Shown here piece after piece: positions 9,480 through 17,916 of a DNA stretch of 64,000 bases. A model generated the notes under the pieces. It saw nothing but the letters and a program-made list of their open reading frames with translations. It was not told the DNA's origin and did not search any database. Position numbers and translations under genes: made by a program. Positions within the stretch are counted from its first letter, which is position 1. Every line of letters begins with the position of its first letter. The stretch comes from JBPOFY01 sp051252415. Lineage in GTDB: Bacteria; Verrucomicrobiota; Verrucomicrobiia; Opitutales; Coraliomargaritaceae. The stretch lies in NCBI GenBank assembly GCA_051252415.1, contig JBPOGA010000006.1, positions 132,697-196,696 on the forward strand, read 5' to 3'.

Positions 9480-10634
9480 ATGAACCCATCAACTATTCTA
9501 GATCGTATTCACTCTGTTATCGGCCCCTGCGAGAACTTTACCCCCTTACATATCCCAATATTCGACGACCGTGAGGTCGATTTGCTCCGAGAGTGCGTCG
9601 AGTCCAATATGGTTTCTTCTGTCGGCGCTTTTTGTGATCGATTCGAAGCCGCTTTGGTCGAGTTCACCGGAGCGAAGCGTGCTGTCCTGTGTGTCAATGG
9701 CACCTCCGCGCTTCATCTGGCATTGCGCGTTGCTAGGGTACAGCCGGGAGACGAAGTGATCATCCCTTCATTGACCTTTGTTGCGACGGCTAACGCGGTT
9801 CGTTATGCAGGAGCGACGCCTCATTTTGTAGATGTCGAAGCGTCACGTTTTGGCCTAGATCCAATTGCGCTTGCGGATCGTCTAGAGTCTATTGCGGAAC
9901 TTCGCGATGACGGATGTTATAACCGCGAAACAGGTCGGCGGATTTCTGCTGTGGTGCCCATGCATGCCTTTGGTCACTCGGTCTTGATCGAAGAGTTGGT
10001 GAAAGTTGCGGATCGTTATAATTTGCCAGTGATCGAGGATGCTGCGGAGTCGCTTGGTTCTTACTCGGGAGATCGCCACACGGGTAATTTCGGCCTTTGT
10101 GGCACCTTGAGTTTTAACGGGAATAAAGTCATTACAACTGGCGGCGGTGGGGCGATCCTCTTCAACGATGACGAACTAGCTGATCAAGCAAAGTATCTCT
10201 CGACGACGGCCAAACGTCCGCACAAGTGGGAGTTTTTCCACGATGAATTGGGGTATAATTATCGTATGCCCGCACTCAATGCCGCCATGGGCTGTGCTCA
10301 AATGGAAAAGCTACCTGGGATGCTTGAGCAGAAACGGTCATTAGCCGAGCGCTACCAAATAGCCTTTGCGGACTTAGAGGGCGTTCGCTTTGTAACGGAA
10401 CCAGAAGGCTGCCGTAGCAATTATTGGTTGAATGCGCTGATTTTGGACAAGCCTGATCTGGAGTTACGCAATCAAATACTAGAAATGACAAATAGTCAGA
10501 ATGTCATGACGCGTCCGATATGGATACCGCTACATGAGCTGCCTATGTATGCCGAATGTCCACGGATGGAACTCCCTGTGACTGAGTCCCTTGCGCAACG
10601 GATTATTAATATCCCAAGCACCGCTGGATTGTAG
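9480..10634 (+). CDS. PLP-dependent sugar aminotransferase, LegC/PglE-like (DegT/DnrJ/EryC1 family)
   Basis: A 384-residue member of the DegT/DnrJ/EryC1/StrS family. ALHLALRVARVQPGDEVIIP, EDAAESLGS (the PLP-contacting Asp) and SFNGNKVITTGGGGAI (the Schiff-base Lys) are visible. The N-terminal block LHIPIFDDREVDLLRECVES followed by VSSVGAFCDRFE matches the LegC branch, which aminates 4-keto-6-deoxy-HexNAc nucleotides. The frame is open back to 9399, but ATG 9480 removes the overlap with the acetyltransferase and gives the family-like N-terminus. It fits with the 4,6-dehydratases directly downstream. Confidence 0.88.
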   Translation: MNPSTILDRIHSVIGPCENFTPLHIPIFDDREVDLLRECVESNMVSSVGAFCDRFEAALVEFTGAKRAVLCVNGTSALHLALRVARVQPGDEVIIPSLTFVATANAVRYAGATPHFVDVEASRFGLDPIALADRLESIAELRDDGCYNRETGRRISAVVPMHAFGHSVLIEELVKVADRYNLPVIEDAAESLGSYSGDRHTGNFGLCGTLSFNGNKVITTGGGGAILFNDDELADQAKYLSTTAKRPHKWEFFHDELGYNYRMPALNAAMGCAQMEKLPGMLEQKRSLAERYQIAFADLEGVRFVTEPEGCRSNYWLNALILDKPDLELRNQILEMTNSQNVMTRPIWIPLHELPMYAECPRMELPVTESLAQRIINIPSTAGL

Positions 10635-10701
10635 TGGAGTAGGCTTAAGTGCTTAGCCAAGCTACTTTCATATTACAGGGTTTCATCACCATATATTTCA
10701 T

Positions 10702-12600
10702 ATGTCTCGTCCTCTAAGATTTATAATATTGATCGCATTGTACGGCAGTGCGGGCCTAGTGAGCTATTGGTTATCTTGGAAGCTTCGTTTTGGGTTCTAC
10801 GCCGGCATTGATGGAATCCCCGAGCGTTTCCAAGATGTCGTTGCGATACAAGGGCTGTGGATTCTGACGTTTAAAATGGTTTGCCTCTATGCCTTAGGCC
10901 AATTCACAGGATTGCTCCGTTTCTTCAGGCTACCCGATGCAATACGCCTATTTGTGGGGTCAAGTATCGCGACTGCGGTGCTATTGGCTATCTGGGTCGT
11001 GAGTTCCTTTCAATACGTGCCGCCAGCGTCGATTCTATTGACGGATTTTATACTCTTCACGTTCTCGGTGATGGGGCTACGGGTCGGGATTCGTATTCTC
11101 GATGAACGACGCAAAGGATTTTTCCGTAGTGGTAAGAAATTGGAACGCGTGGCGATTGTAGGTGCCGGGCAAGCAGGTTCGGCTCTCGTCTCGGAGTTAA
11201 TCTCGCAACCGGAATTGGGCATGCGGCCAGTCACCTTTTTTGATGATAGCTCAGTCAAGCATGGCAGGCAGTTGCATGGTATTCCAATTGCAGGGGCTCC
11301 GGAGAAAATTCCGTCGTTCTTCGCGACACATGATTTGGATAAAGTTATTTTGGCGATGCCTAGCGCTTCGCCAGAGAGATTACGCGCGCTGGTATCCTTA
11401 TTAAAGCAACACAATATCCCGGTAGAAACCGTTCCGTCTGTTCGAGAGATTATAAGTGGTAGTTTTCGTGCGTCGCAAACGCGGGAGGTGAATATTGAAG
11501 ACCTGCTGTACCGTGAACCAATAGAGATAAATTTTGATGAGATTCGTGAATTTATCTCTGGCCAAAATGTGATGGTGACTGGTGCGGGTGGAAGTGTTGG
11601 ACAAGAGTTGTCGCAACAGGTTGCTTCCATGAAGCCTAAGAGTGTGTTGTTGGTCGATCGCTGTGAGAGTGCCTTGTTCTTGACTGAGCGAAAACTGGCA
11701 GGTGTGGACATTGATGTCGTTACGCGTGTTGCGGATGTTAAGGATGTAGAAGCGTTGGAAGCGCTGGTTCGAGAGTTTGCTCCGAATGCAATCTATCATG
11801 CTGCAGCTCACAAGCATGTCGGCATGATGGAGCGACAGCCACGTGAGGCTTTCTTGAATAATTCTGATGCGACATATCGATTTGCTCAGTTGGCAGTTAA
11901 GCATTCAGTAGCTAGTTTTTGTCTAATATCGACGGATAAGGCGGTGTATCCTTCAAGCGTCATGGGTGCGACGAAGCGGTTGGCTGAGTTGTCGATTCAA
12001 TCGTTGATCGCCAGCAAACAGACTGGCTCGACGCGCTTTTCTATTGTTCGTTTCGGCAATGTGATAGGTTCTTCTGGGAGCGTGATACCGATTTTTGAAA
12101 AGCAAATTGATCAAGGTGGCCCCGTTACCGTTACAGATCGAAATATGACGCGTTACTTTATGACAATTCCGGAAGCGGTAGGTTTGGTTTTGTTGGCTTC
12201 TTCGTTTAAGGAAGCACATGCTTTGTATGTATTAGACATGGGGCAGCCTGTGAAGATTGACGATGTTGCACGTGACCTAATTCGTTTGAAAGGTTTGGAG
12301 CCTGATGTAGATATTGACGTGACTTACATCGGTGCGCGACCAGGAGAGAAAATCGATGAAGTTCTACAATACAGTGAAGAAGCTTTGTTGGCCACGGCGC
12401 ATCCTAAGATCCTTCGTCTCGCTTCCGAGGCGATGAAGGTGGTGGATAAAGATCATCTGGATGCTCGATTTGGAAGTTTGCGTAAGCGTGGAGCGGATAA
12501 ATTGTTAGTGGCTGAGAGGGATTTAGTTTTTAGCTTGTTGAATGAGGTAGACTTGAATCCGGAAGCGAATACATCGGAGCCTCAGAGCTTTGTAAAATAG
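10702..12600 (+). CDS. Membrane-anchored nucleotide-sugar 4,6-dehydratase (PglF/WbpM/CapD-like)
   Basis: The 632 residues form the long two-domain type. There are about four N-terminal membrane segments (residues 1-130), a first Rossmann domain (VAIVGAGQAGSALVSEL), and the catalytic SDR domain from about residue 285 (VTGAGGSVGQELSQQV). STDKAVYPSSVMGATKR has the Met and Lys positions typical of FlaA1/PglF, where Met replaces the classical SDR Tyr. It would convert a UDP-HexNAc to the 4-keto-6-deoxy sugar, feeding the aminotransferase upstream. Length is close to PglF and WbpM. Confidence 0.9.
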   Translation: MSRPLRFIILIALYGSAGLVSYWLSWKLRFGFYAGIDGIPERFQDVVAIQGLWILTFKMVCLYALGQFTGLLRFFRLPDAIRLFVGSSIATAVLLAIWVVSSFQYVPPASILLTDFILFTFSVMGLRVGIRILDERRKGFFRSGKKLERVAIVGAGQAGSALVSELISQPELGMRPVTFFDDSSVKHGRQLHGIPIAGAPEKIPSFFATHDLDKVILAMPSASPERLRALVSLLKQHNIPVETVPSVREIISGSFRASQTREVNIEDLLYREPIEINFDEIREFISGQNVMVTGAGGSVGQELSQQVASMKPKSVLLVDRCESALFLTERKLAGVDIDVVTRVADVKDVEALEALVREFAPNAIYHAAAHKHVGMMERQPREAFLNNSDATYRFAQLAVKHSVASFCLISTDKAVYPSSVMGATKRLAELSIQSLIASKQTGSTRFSIVRFGNVIGSSGSVIPIFEKQIDQGGPVTVTDRNMTRYFMTIPEAVGLVLLASSFKEAHALYVLDMGQPVKIDDVARDLIRLKGLEPDVDIDVTYIGARPGEKIDEVLQYSEEALLATAHPKILRLASEAMKVVDKDHLDARFGSLRKRGADKLLVAERDLVFSLLNEVDLNPEANTSEPQSFVK

Positions 12601-12612
12601 AGAACATTTATT

Positions 12613-13803
12613 ATGGATATAATGAAGATTGTAGGGCGCACGCGTCCATTGTTTGATGGTGACGTCGCAAGTCGTGAGGCCGCGCTTAAAGATTTGATCG
12701 GAGGATCTCGAATTCTAGTGATTGGGGGTGCCGGGACAATTGGCCAAGCGGTCACTCGTGAACTATTCAAGCGTGACCCCAAAGCGCTGCATGTGGTGGA
12801 TATCAGTGAGAATAACTTAGTTGAACTTGTGCGTGATGTACGTAGCACTCTAGGATATGGGAGTGGTGATTTTCAGACTGTTCCAGTCGATGTGAATAGT
12901 CGTTACTTTGATGCCTTCGTTGAATCGCAAGCGCCTTACGACTATATCTGTAATTTGTCTGCCCTGAAGCATGTTCGCAGCGAGAAGGATCCATATACAT
13001 TAATGCGTATGCTAGAGGTGAACGTTTTCAATACTGTGAAGACTGCACGTTTGGCGGCGACTCAAAGAGCGAAGAAATATTTTGCAGTGTCCACAGATAA
13101 GGCAGCCAATCCGGTGAACTTGATGGGTGGCTCTAAGCGTATCATGGAGAAGTTTTTGCATCGTGAGTCTTCTGAAGTGAATATCTCTATGGCACGTTTT
13201 GCGAATGTCGCCTTCAGTGATGGTAGTTTGTTACATGGGTTCACGCAACGCATGATGAAGCATCAGCCGCTTTCAGCGCCGAACGATGTGCGCCGTTACT
13301 TTGTAACTCCACAAGAGTCGGGCGAACTGTGTATGATGTCGGCGATCTTTGGTGAGAACTTGGATATTTTCTTTCCGCATCAAGACGGTGAATTGGAACT
13401 AACAAAGTTCTCAGATATTGCAGTGCGCTTTCTTGAGAACCACGGATATGAGCCAGTGCAATGTGCGACTGAAGATGAAGCTCGAGATAGGGCATTAGAG
13501 TTGATCCCTCAGAAGCAGTGGCCAGTGTATTTCTTTGGAAGTGATACGACGGGAGAGAAAGCGTATGAAGAATTTTTCATGGGAGATGAAAAGCTGGATA
13601 TGGAAACTTTTGAAGGTATCGGTGTGATTAAAAATGAGCCTGAATTTGACAGTGCGATCTTGGATGACTTCGAGACAGGTATTACAAAAATTAGGGAAAC
13701 GAACGGCCCCTGGGTAAAAGCTGAAATCGTAGAGCATTATTTGAATGTCCTTCCTGAGTTAAGCCACGAAGAGAAAGGTAAGTATCTCGATTCGAGAATG
13801 TAA
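12613..13803 (+). CDS. Soluble UDP-GlcNAc 4,6-dehydratase-family SDR protein (Polysacc_synt_2)
   Basis: A 396-residue SDR protein without membrane segments. ILVIGGAGTIGQAVTREL is the NAD(P) loop, SALKHVRSEKDPY is the counterpart of the HKHV block, and STDKAANPVNLMGGSKRIM carries the Met/Lys pair of 4,6-dehydratases. It is a shorter and distant relative of the gene 12 bp upstream. The C-terminal ~120 residues (EEFFMGDEKLDMETFEGIGV onward) are an extra domain I do not recognise. Two adjacent dehydratases may make two different 6-deoxy sugars or act in sequence. Confidence 0.82.
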   Translation: MDIMKIVGRTRPLFDGDVASREAALKDLIGGSRILVIGGAGTIGQAVTRELFKRDPKALHVVDISENNLVELVRDVRSTLGYGSGDFQTVPVDVNSRYFDAFVESQAPYDYICNLSALKHVRSEKDPYTLMRMLEVNVFNTVKTARLAATQRAKKYFAVSTDKAANPVNLMGGSKRIMEKFLHRESSEVNISMARFANVAFSDGSLLHGFTQRMMKHQPLSAPNDVRRYFVTPQESGELCMMSAIFGENLDIFFPHQDGELELTKFSDIAVRFLENHGYEPVQCATEDEARDRALELIPQKQWPVYFFGSDTTGEKAYEEFFMGDEKLDMETFEGIGVIKNEPEFDSAILDDFETGITKIRETNGPWVKAEIVEHYLNVLPELSHEEKGKYLDSRM

Positions 13804-13807
13804 TTTT

Positions 13808-14467
13808 ATGAAACGTTTATTTGATATAGTCTCTTCAGGTTTTGCGATATTGGTATTTTTACCTGTTGGGATCGTGCTGGCGATCTTACTTCGTTTTACG
13901 GGTGAAGGAGAAATCTTCTACCGCCAAAAGCGTGTGGGGCGTAATGGTAAAACCTTTGAAGTGTTAAAATTCGCTACAATGTTGAAAGATAGTCCGAATA
14001 TGGGAACTGGAACCATTACAAAAAAGAATGATCCGCGTGTTTTACCGATGGGGGGCTTTTTGCGAAAGACGAAGCTTAATGAAGTGCCGCAGCTTTGGAA
14101 TATCTTCATTGGCGATATGAGTGTTGTTGGCCCGCGCCCGCTTACAAAAGAAACGCGTGATTATATTCCATCCGAAATTTTGGATGAAATTCAAGATGTG
14201 CAACCTGGCTTAACTGGAATCGGCTCGATTGTTTTTCGTGATGAGGAAGAAATTATTCATCAGAGCGGTGAGGATTATCATACCTTTTATAAGCGTGAGG
14301 TCGCGCCGTTCAAAGGCGAGGTCGAGCTATGGTATAAGCGCAAAAAATCCTTTATGTTAGATATGCAGATTATCTTTGTGACTGCATGGGTGGTTTTGTT
14401 TTCAGGCAGTCGAATCGTGGAGTCTGCGTTTCCCGACTTGCCAAAGCATGCGATTTTTAATCCTTAA
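13808..14467 (+). CDS. Initiating sugar phosphate transferase, PglC/WcaJ C-terminal type
   Basis: The 219-residue protein begins with the single re-entrant helix seen in small PglC-type enzymes (FDIVSSGFAILVFLPVGIVLAI is the span; key residues are the early Arg-Leu-Phe-Asp and a central Pro). It then has RQKRVGRNGKTFEVLKF, LRKTKLNEVPQLWNI and VGPRPL, all characteristic of bacterial sugar transferases. It would move phospho-sugar from a UDP donor to undecaprenyl phosphate and so start repeat-unit synthesis. A C-terminal extension ends in a hydrophobic stretch. It is the last gene of the cluster, 27 bp before a strong terminator. Confidence 0.9.
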   Translation: MKRLFDIVSSGFAILVFLPVGIVLAILLRFTGEGEIFYRQKRVGRNGKTFEVLKFATMLKDSPNMGTGTITKKNDPRVLPMGGFLRKTKLNEVPQLWNIFIGDMSVVGPRPLTKETRDYIPSEILDEIQDVQPGLTGIGSIVFRDEEEIIHQSGEDYHTFYKREVAPFKGEVELWYKRKKSFMLDMQIIFVTAWVVLFSGSRIVESAFPDLPKHAIFNP

Positions 14468-14494
14468 GTGATTTAGTATTCTTATCTTTAAAAA

Positions 14495-14522
14495 GCAACC
14501 GTGGCGACGCGGTTGTTTTTTT
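14495..14522. terminator. Bidirectional Rho-independent terminator
   Basis: The stem GCAACCG / CGGTTGT around a small loop is followed by seven T on the plus strand and preceded by five A, so it can stop both the polysaccharide operon (+) and the Y-family polymerase gene (-), which converge here. Confidence 0.88.
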
Positions 14523-14526
14523 GTGC

Positions 14527-15768
14527 CTATTGATCATCTTCAAGCTCGAGGTCGGGGATGTGGGTAAACGCGATGCGCATCGGCGCGGCTTCGGGGCAGC
14601 GTTGAGCTTCCATTGCGGGGGCATAATAAAGTGTGCGGCCGCCGTAGCGTTTGTTGATGTTGTCCATGACTTGTTGGAGGGCAATCCGGCGTGGGTGGTT
14701 TTCTTCGGGGAAGAGTGATGGCGTGTGTGAACTGCCGTGAGTAAGCTGAGTGAGCGTGACCGCGACCTTTGTTGGGTCGGGCGCATCGTTTGGGTGTTTA
14801 GTCCAGAGCTGATTGAGGCGTTCGCCGAGGATGAGGGTGTCTTGGGTGGCGAAGCAGTGGGCTTGGGCGCGCCAGCATAAGTCGAAGCCGAAATTGACCT
14901 GCACTTCGAGTTGGCTGGCAAAGTAATCCATCGCGCGTAGTCGACGGCAGGCTTTTTGCAGCATGCGATGTAGCACGGAGTGTGCACCAGCGTGAGTGCG
15001 TAAGCGAGGAGGCATCACATGTGAATGTCCGACGGTGCCACGATGCGTCTCCACTGGCGGTAGCTCTATCCCGCGAAGTGCATACCACATGCGGTCGCCT
15101 TCGATGGAGCCCCAGATTCTGTGGAGCTTGCGGCGGCTGGAACGATAAAGGTCGTCCATGGTCAGCACGCGTGCGGTGCGGAGTCGTTGCTCAATGCGGC
15201 GGCCAATGCCAGTGACTTCGCTGAGTGGCATACGGAGTAAAGCTTCGGGAATGTCTTCGAAGTCGATGAGCACGAGTCCATCGGGTTTTTCGAGTTTGCT
15301 GGCCAGTTTAGCGAGGAAGCGGTTGGGGGCGATGCCGATGGAGGCGCCGATGTGAGGACCGATGTTCTGGCGCAGGCTGGCCTTGATTTCTAAGGCTTTG
15401 CTTTGGGCGATCTCAGGGGCTTGCCAACGAGGCGGGAGGCGACCATACATCTCATCGATGGAGAGCACGGCGTCGACGTAGATGACCTCGTGAATGAGCT
15501 TATGGATCTTCTCGTGGGTTTGAACGTAGCGAGTGTGGTTACCTTGAATGAAAGTGATCCCTGGGCAGAGGTAGCGCGCTTCACGAACCCCCGTGCCTGT
15601 TTTGACTCCATAAGCTTTGGCTTCGTAGCTGGCAGCAATACAGCAAGTCGTCTCTACGCCGAGCGAGGGCACAATACCCACGGGTTTACCGCGCAGCTCG
15701 GGGCGAAACTGCTGTTCGACAGAGGCAAAGAAGCTGTCGAAATCGATGAATAGATAGCGGAGGGACAT
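14527..15768 (-). CDS. Y-family DNA polymerase (DinB/UmuC-like)
   Basis: The 413-residue protein starts with LFIDFDSFFASVEQ, the first metal-binding Asp block of Y-family polymerases, and has VLSIDEMYGRLP with the Asp-Glu pair. It also has the helix-hairpin-helix (SEVTGIGRRIEQRLRTARV) and a little-finger domain, so the catalytic residues are intact, unlike ImuB. It would carry out translesion synthesis. The length exceeds Pol IV of E. coli (351), mainly at the C-terminus. A start at ATG 15768 is natural. It stands alone, convergent with the polysaccharide operon. No LexA box was recognised upstream. Confidence 0.87.
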   Translation of the reverse strand: MSLRYLFIDFDSFFASVEQQFRPELRGKPVGIVPSLGVETTCCIAASYEAKAYGVKTGTGVREARYLCPGITFIQGNHTRYVQTHEKIHKLIHEVIYVDAVLSIDEMYGRLPPRWQAPEIAQSKALEIKASLRQNIGPHIGASIGIAPNRFLAKLASKLEKPDGLVLIDFEDIPEALLRMPLSEVTGIGRRIEQRLRTARVLTMDDLYRSSRRKLHRIWGSIEGDRMWYALRGIELPPVETHRGTVGHSHVMPPRLRTHAGAHSVLHRMLQKACRRLRAMDYFASQLEVQVNFGFDLCWRAQAHCFATQDTLILGERLNQLWTKHPNDAPDPTKVAVTLTQLTHGSSHTPSLFPEENHPRRIALQQVMDNINKRYGGRTLYYAPAMEAQRCPEAAPMRIAFTHIPDLELEDDQ

Positions 15769-15814
15769 TTTTGGAAAAGCTGACGTGGCGTGACAGCGCG
15801 GAGATGGTGAACTG

Positions 15815-15880
15815 ACTTGCTCAGTTTGCCCCGAAGGGGGGACTGAACTGGGTGCCCTTCGGGCGAGTGAAGGAGCAAAG
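15815..15880 (-). repeat. Dispersed ~66-bp repeat, copy 1
   Basis: In the 310-bp gap between the polymerase and the MFS gene. The minus strand reads CTTTGCTCCTTCACTCGCCC, then AAGGGCACCC and TCAGTCCCCCC. It aligns with 35961-36028 on the plus strand with most positions identical. It contains small GC-rich palindromes (CCCCGAAGGGG, GCCCTTCGGGC). The rest of the gap holds a family-A palindrome at 15887 and otherwise AT-richer sequence with no clear gene. Confidence 0.65.
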
Positions 15881-15886
15881 TGGATT

Positions 15887-15912
15887 GTAGAAGCGACACT
15901 CTTGTCGCTTTT
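15887..15912 (+). repeat. REP family A copy (solitary)
   Basis: A GTAG head followed by AAGCGACACTCTTGTCGCTT, a near-perfect palindrome with arms AAGCGACA / TGTCGCTT. It is the same element as those around the RAYT gene at 19963-20559. Confidence 0.8.
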
Positions 15913-16078
15913 TTTGGCTGGTATTCGAGTTTTAGTGAGGGAAAGGAGTTCTTTTGAGTAGTCCTTCGTGGTGAGGTTAGAAGAGACAGATTCTTTAGCG
16001 CAATCATTTTAGTATAATTATGTTCACTGTTTTGGACTATGCTGATTGAATGCATTTTTAGGATAGTCGCTTCTTGCT

Positions 16079-17308
16079 ATGCGTTTCTGTGGGGATACAT
16101 CTGCACGAGTGATTAAATTGTCCCTAAATCAGCGTCGTTACATGATGGGGGTGGTGATGTTCTTGATGTTCATGCCTCCGGGCATGTGGGTGACTTCGTT
16201 GCCGAATATTTTGGAAACGCATGATGCGCGTTGGGTCTTGCCGTATTCTACGGCTTTGCCGCCTTTGATGGCGATTTTTTCAGCGCTGGTTTTTGGCGCG
16301 TTGTCCGATCGGAAACTACACGCGGAGCATTTACTTGGAGTGCTTGGCGTGTCCGGTGCAGTGTTTCTGTGGTTGGGCTTCTCTTCGTTGGAATGGGGCT
16401 GGCATCCTGGTTGGTATTTGTTTTTTCAGGGCGGTAACGCGTTGGTCTCTGGTCCAGTATTTGCGCTGATGACGAAGGTCAAGTTGGTGAACCTTCCAAA
16501 TGCGCAGAAGAGTTTTCCGATCTACTCGATGTGTGGCACGCTCGGGTGGTTGTGCGGTAGTTTGCTGACTAGCTGGCTGAGTTTGGATGCTTCAGCAGAT
16601 AGTGGGCAGATGGCGGCCTACGTGCGTGCCGTTATGGGAGGGCTTTGTTTTTTGCTTCCAGCGACGCCGCCGACGGATCACCAAAGCAAGGGCTGGCAGG
16701 CGACGCTTGGATTGACTGCATTTAAGCTACTGAAAGATCGTGAGCTGCGGGTGTTTTATATCGCTTCGGCCTTGTTCGCGATTCCGTGTGTCGCTCATTT
16801 CATGTTGGTGCCCGTGATGCTCACCCAGTTTGGGAGCCAGCATCCTACCGCTGAAATGTCTTTGGGGCAATTCGTGGAAATCGGCGCCATGCTTTTTTTG
16901 AGCTACATGGGAGCGCGGTATCGCATCCGCTGGTTTGTGATCGTCGGCCTGTCGTTGGGACTGTTGCGCTTTGGTCTATTTGCACTCGCGGGAGAGTTGG
17001 GTGTGCTCGCGGTAATCTGGATCGGTATCGCCTTGCATGGTCCGATTTATACGTTCACGACAGTGGCTGGGCGTATCTTTTTGGACAAGCGCGTGCCAGA
17101 GACTATGCGCGGGCAGGCGCAAGCACTGTTCCAATTATTAACGCTCAGTTTCGGGGGAATCGTTGGTGCATTCGCGTGTGAATGGCTTTACCGCTCACAA
17201 GTTAGCGAAGTCTCCGAAAGCTGGATGAGCTTTTGGTTGGTGCTGACTTTTTTCACTGCGATACCGCTACTGTATTTCTACGCAGGTGTGCGTGAGAAGT
17301 CGGAGTAG
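16079..17308 (+). CDS. MFS transporter, nucleoside:H+ symporter (NupG/XapB)-like
   Basis: A 409-residue, twelve-helix protein. The order GMWVTSLPNIL, a first loop FGALSDRKLHAEHLLG, and later FLDKRVPETMRGQAQALFQ with GIVGAFACEWLY resembles the NupG branch of the major facilitator superfamily. By family it would import nucleosides with protons. The first 20 residues (to LSLNQRRY) probably belong to the protein, since NupG relatives start similarly before helix 1. Gene context says nothing about substrate. Its TAG stop coincides with the GTAG at the left edge of the downstream repeat array. Confidence 0.75.
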   Translation: MRFCGDTSARVIKLSLNQRRYMMGVVMFLMFMPPGMWVTSLPNILETHDARWVLPYSTALPPLMAIFSALVFGALSDRKLHAEHLLGVLGVSGAVFLWLGFSSLEWGWHPGWYLFFQGGNALVSGPVFALMTKVKLVNLPNAQKSFPIYSMCGTLGWLCGSLLTSWLSLDASADSGQMAAYVRAVMGGLCFLLPATPPTDHQSKGWQATLGLTAFKLLKDRELRVFYIASALFAIPCVAHFMLVPVMLTQFGSQHPTAEMSLGQFVEIGAMLFLSYMGARYRIRWFVIVGLSLGLLRFGLFALAGELGVLAVIWIGIALHGPIYTFTTVAGRIFLDKRVPETMRGQAQALFQLLTLSFGGIVGAFACEWLYRSQVSEVSESWMSFWLVLTFFTAIPLLYFYAGVREKSE

Positions 17309-17310
17309 TT

Positions 17311-17498
17311 CGGCAGGTGGCTGCGGAGCTGGATGGATTATGCTCTGAGGGCGCGAGTAAGGAGACTGTCTCAAAAATAGAAATATATACTTTTGGAGCG
17401 TTGGGCTCGTCCCGACATTGTGTCAGAGCCAGCTGCATTGACGGTTTGGTGTCCGGACGGAGCCGGACGCTCCCATTGATTGAATTCTGAGAGGTAGC
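17311..17498. repeat. 188-bp tandem repeat unit, copy 1 (contains truncated palindromic element)
   Basis: Starts CGGCAGGTGGCTGCGGAGCT and matches the following unit base for base with few changes, at a period of 188. It includes a palindromic element from GGAGACTGTCTC (17361) to TTGAATTCTGAGAGG (~17495), whose right terminal repeat is shortened relative to copy 2. No credible gene lies in 17309-17916; minus-strand open frames there are translations of the repeat. Confidence 0.85.
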
Positions 17499-17697
17499 CG
17501 GCAGGTGGCTGCGGAGCTGGATGGATTATCCTCTGAGGGCGCGAGTAAGGAGACTGTCTCAAAATTGCGAGAAATATCCTTTTGGAGCGTTGGGCTCCGT
17601 CCCGACATTGTGTCAGAGCCAGCTGCACTGACGGTTTGGTGTCCGGACGGAGCCGGACGCTCCCATTGATTGAATTTTGAGACAGTTTCTAAGCTCG
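17499..17697. repeat. 188-bp tandem repeat unit, copy 2, with intact palindromic element
   Basis: Second unit of the array. It contains a complete 142-bp element at 17549-17690 with 18-bp terminal inverted repeats (GGAGACTGTCTCAAAATT and AATTTTGAGACAGTTTCT) and long internal arms (GAGCGTTGGGCTCCGTCCCG against CGGACGGAGCCGGACGCTC). The same element lies inverted at 31410-31550. This looks like a non-autonomous palindromic (MITE-like) element. Confidence 0.82.
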
Positions 17698-17828
17698 CAC
17701 GCCACAATTCTGAGAGGTCGCCGGCGATCGTCTCTGACCGCCATAAGTGAAGGGACTGCTTTGACCTGTGGTGCTTAGGGACAAGCGGCGCTACCTTTTG
17801 GGTAAGCCAGTATTTCACGATTTACTAA

Positions 17829-17853
17829 GTCGAGGGGTAACCTCCTCTCCTAC
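17829..17853 (-). repeat. REP family B half-copy
   Basis: GTCGAGGGGTAACCTCCTCT then CCTAC, a slightly diverged inverted half of the palindrome that brackets the RAYT gene at 53450-53989. It ends in CTAC, the complement of the GTAG head, directly before a terminator. Confidence 0.7.
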
Positions 17854-17858
17854 AAAAA

Positions 17859-17889
17859 AACGAATCAAGCATAAGATTGATTCGTTTTT
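17859..17889. terminator. Bidirectional terminator
   Basis: A perfect 10-bp stem AACGAATCAA / TTGATTCGTT with an 8-nt loop, flanked by seven A on the left and T residues on the right. It serves ridA (-) and any transcript coming from the MFS gene (+). Confidence 0.85.
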
Positions 17890-17916
17890 AAGAGATGGCC
17901 TAAAAGTATGAATGCT

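Noticed and set aside
11010..11711. A 233-residue open frame on the minus strand opposite the PglF-like dehydratase
   Set aside because: It is antisense to a gene with a full set of motifs, has no recognisable domain and low-complexity composition, so it is a shadow frame.
17423..17818. Overlapping minus-strand frames in the 188-bp repeat array
   Set aside because: They translate the repeat twice (the same peptide blocks recur) and lack any domain, so they are not genes.
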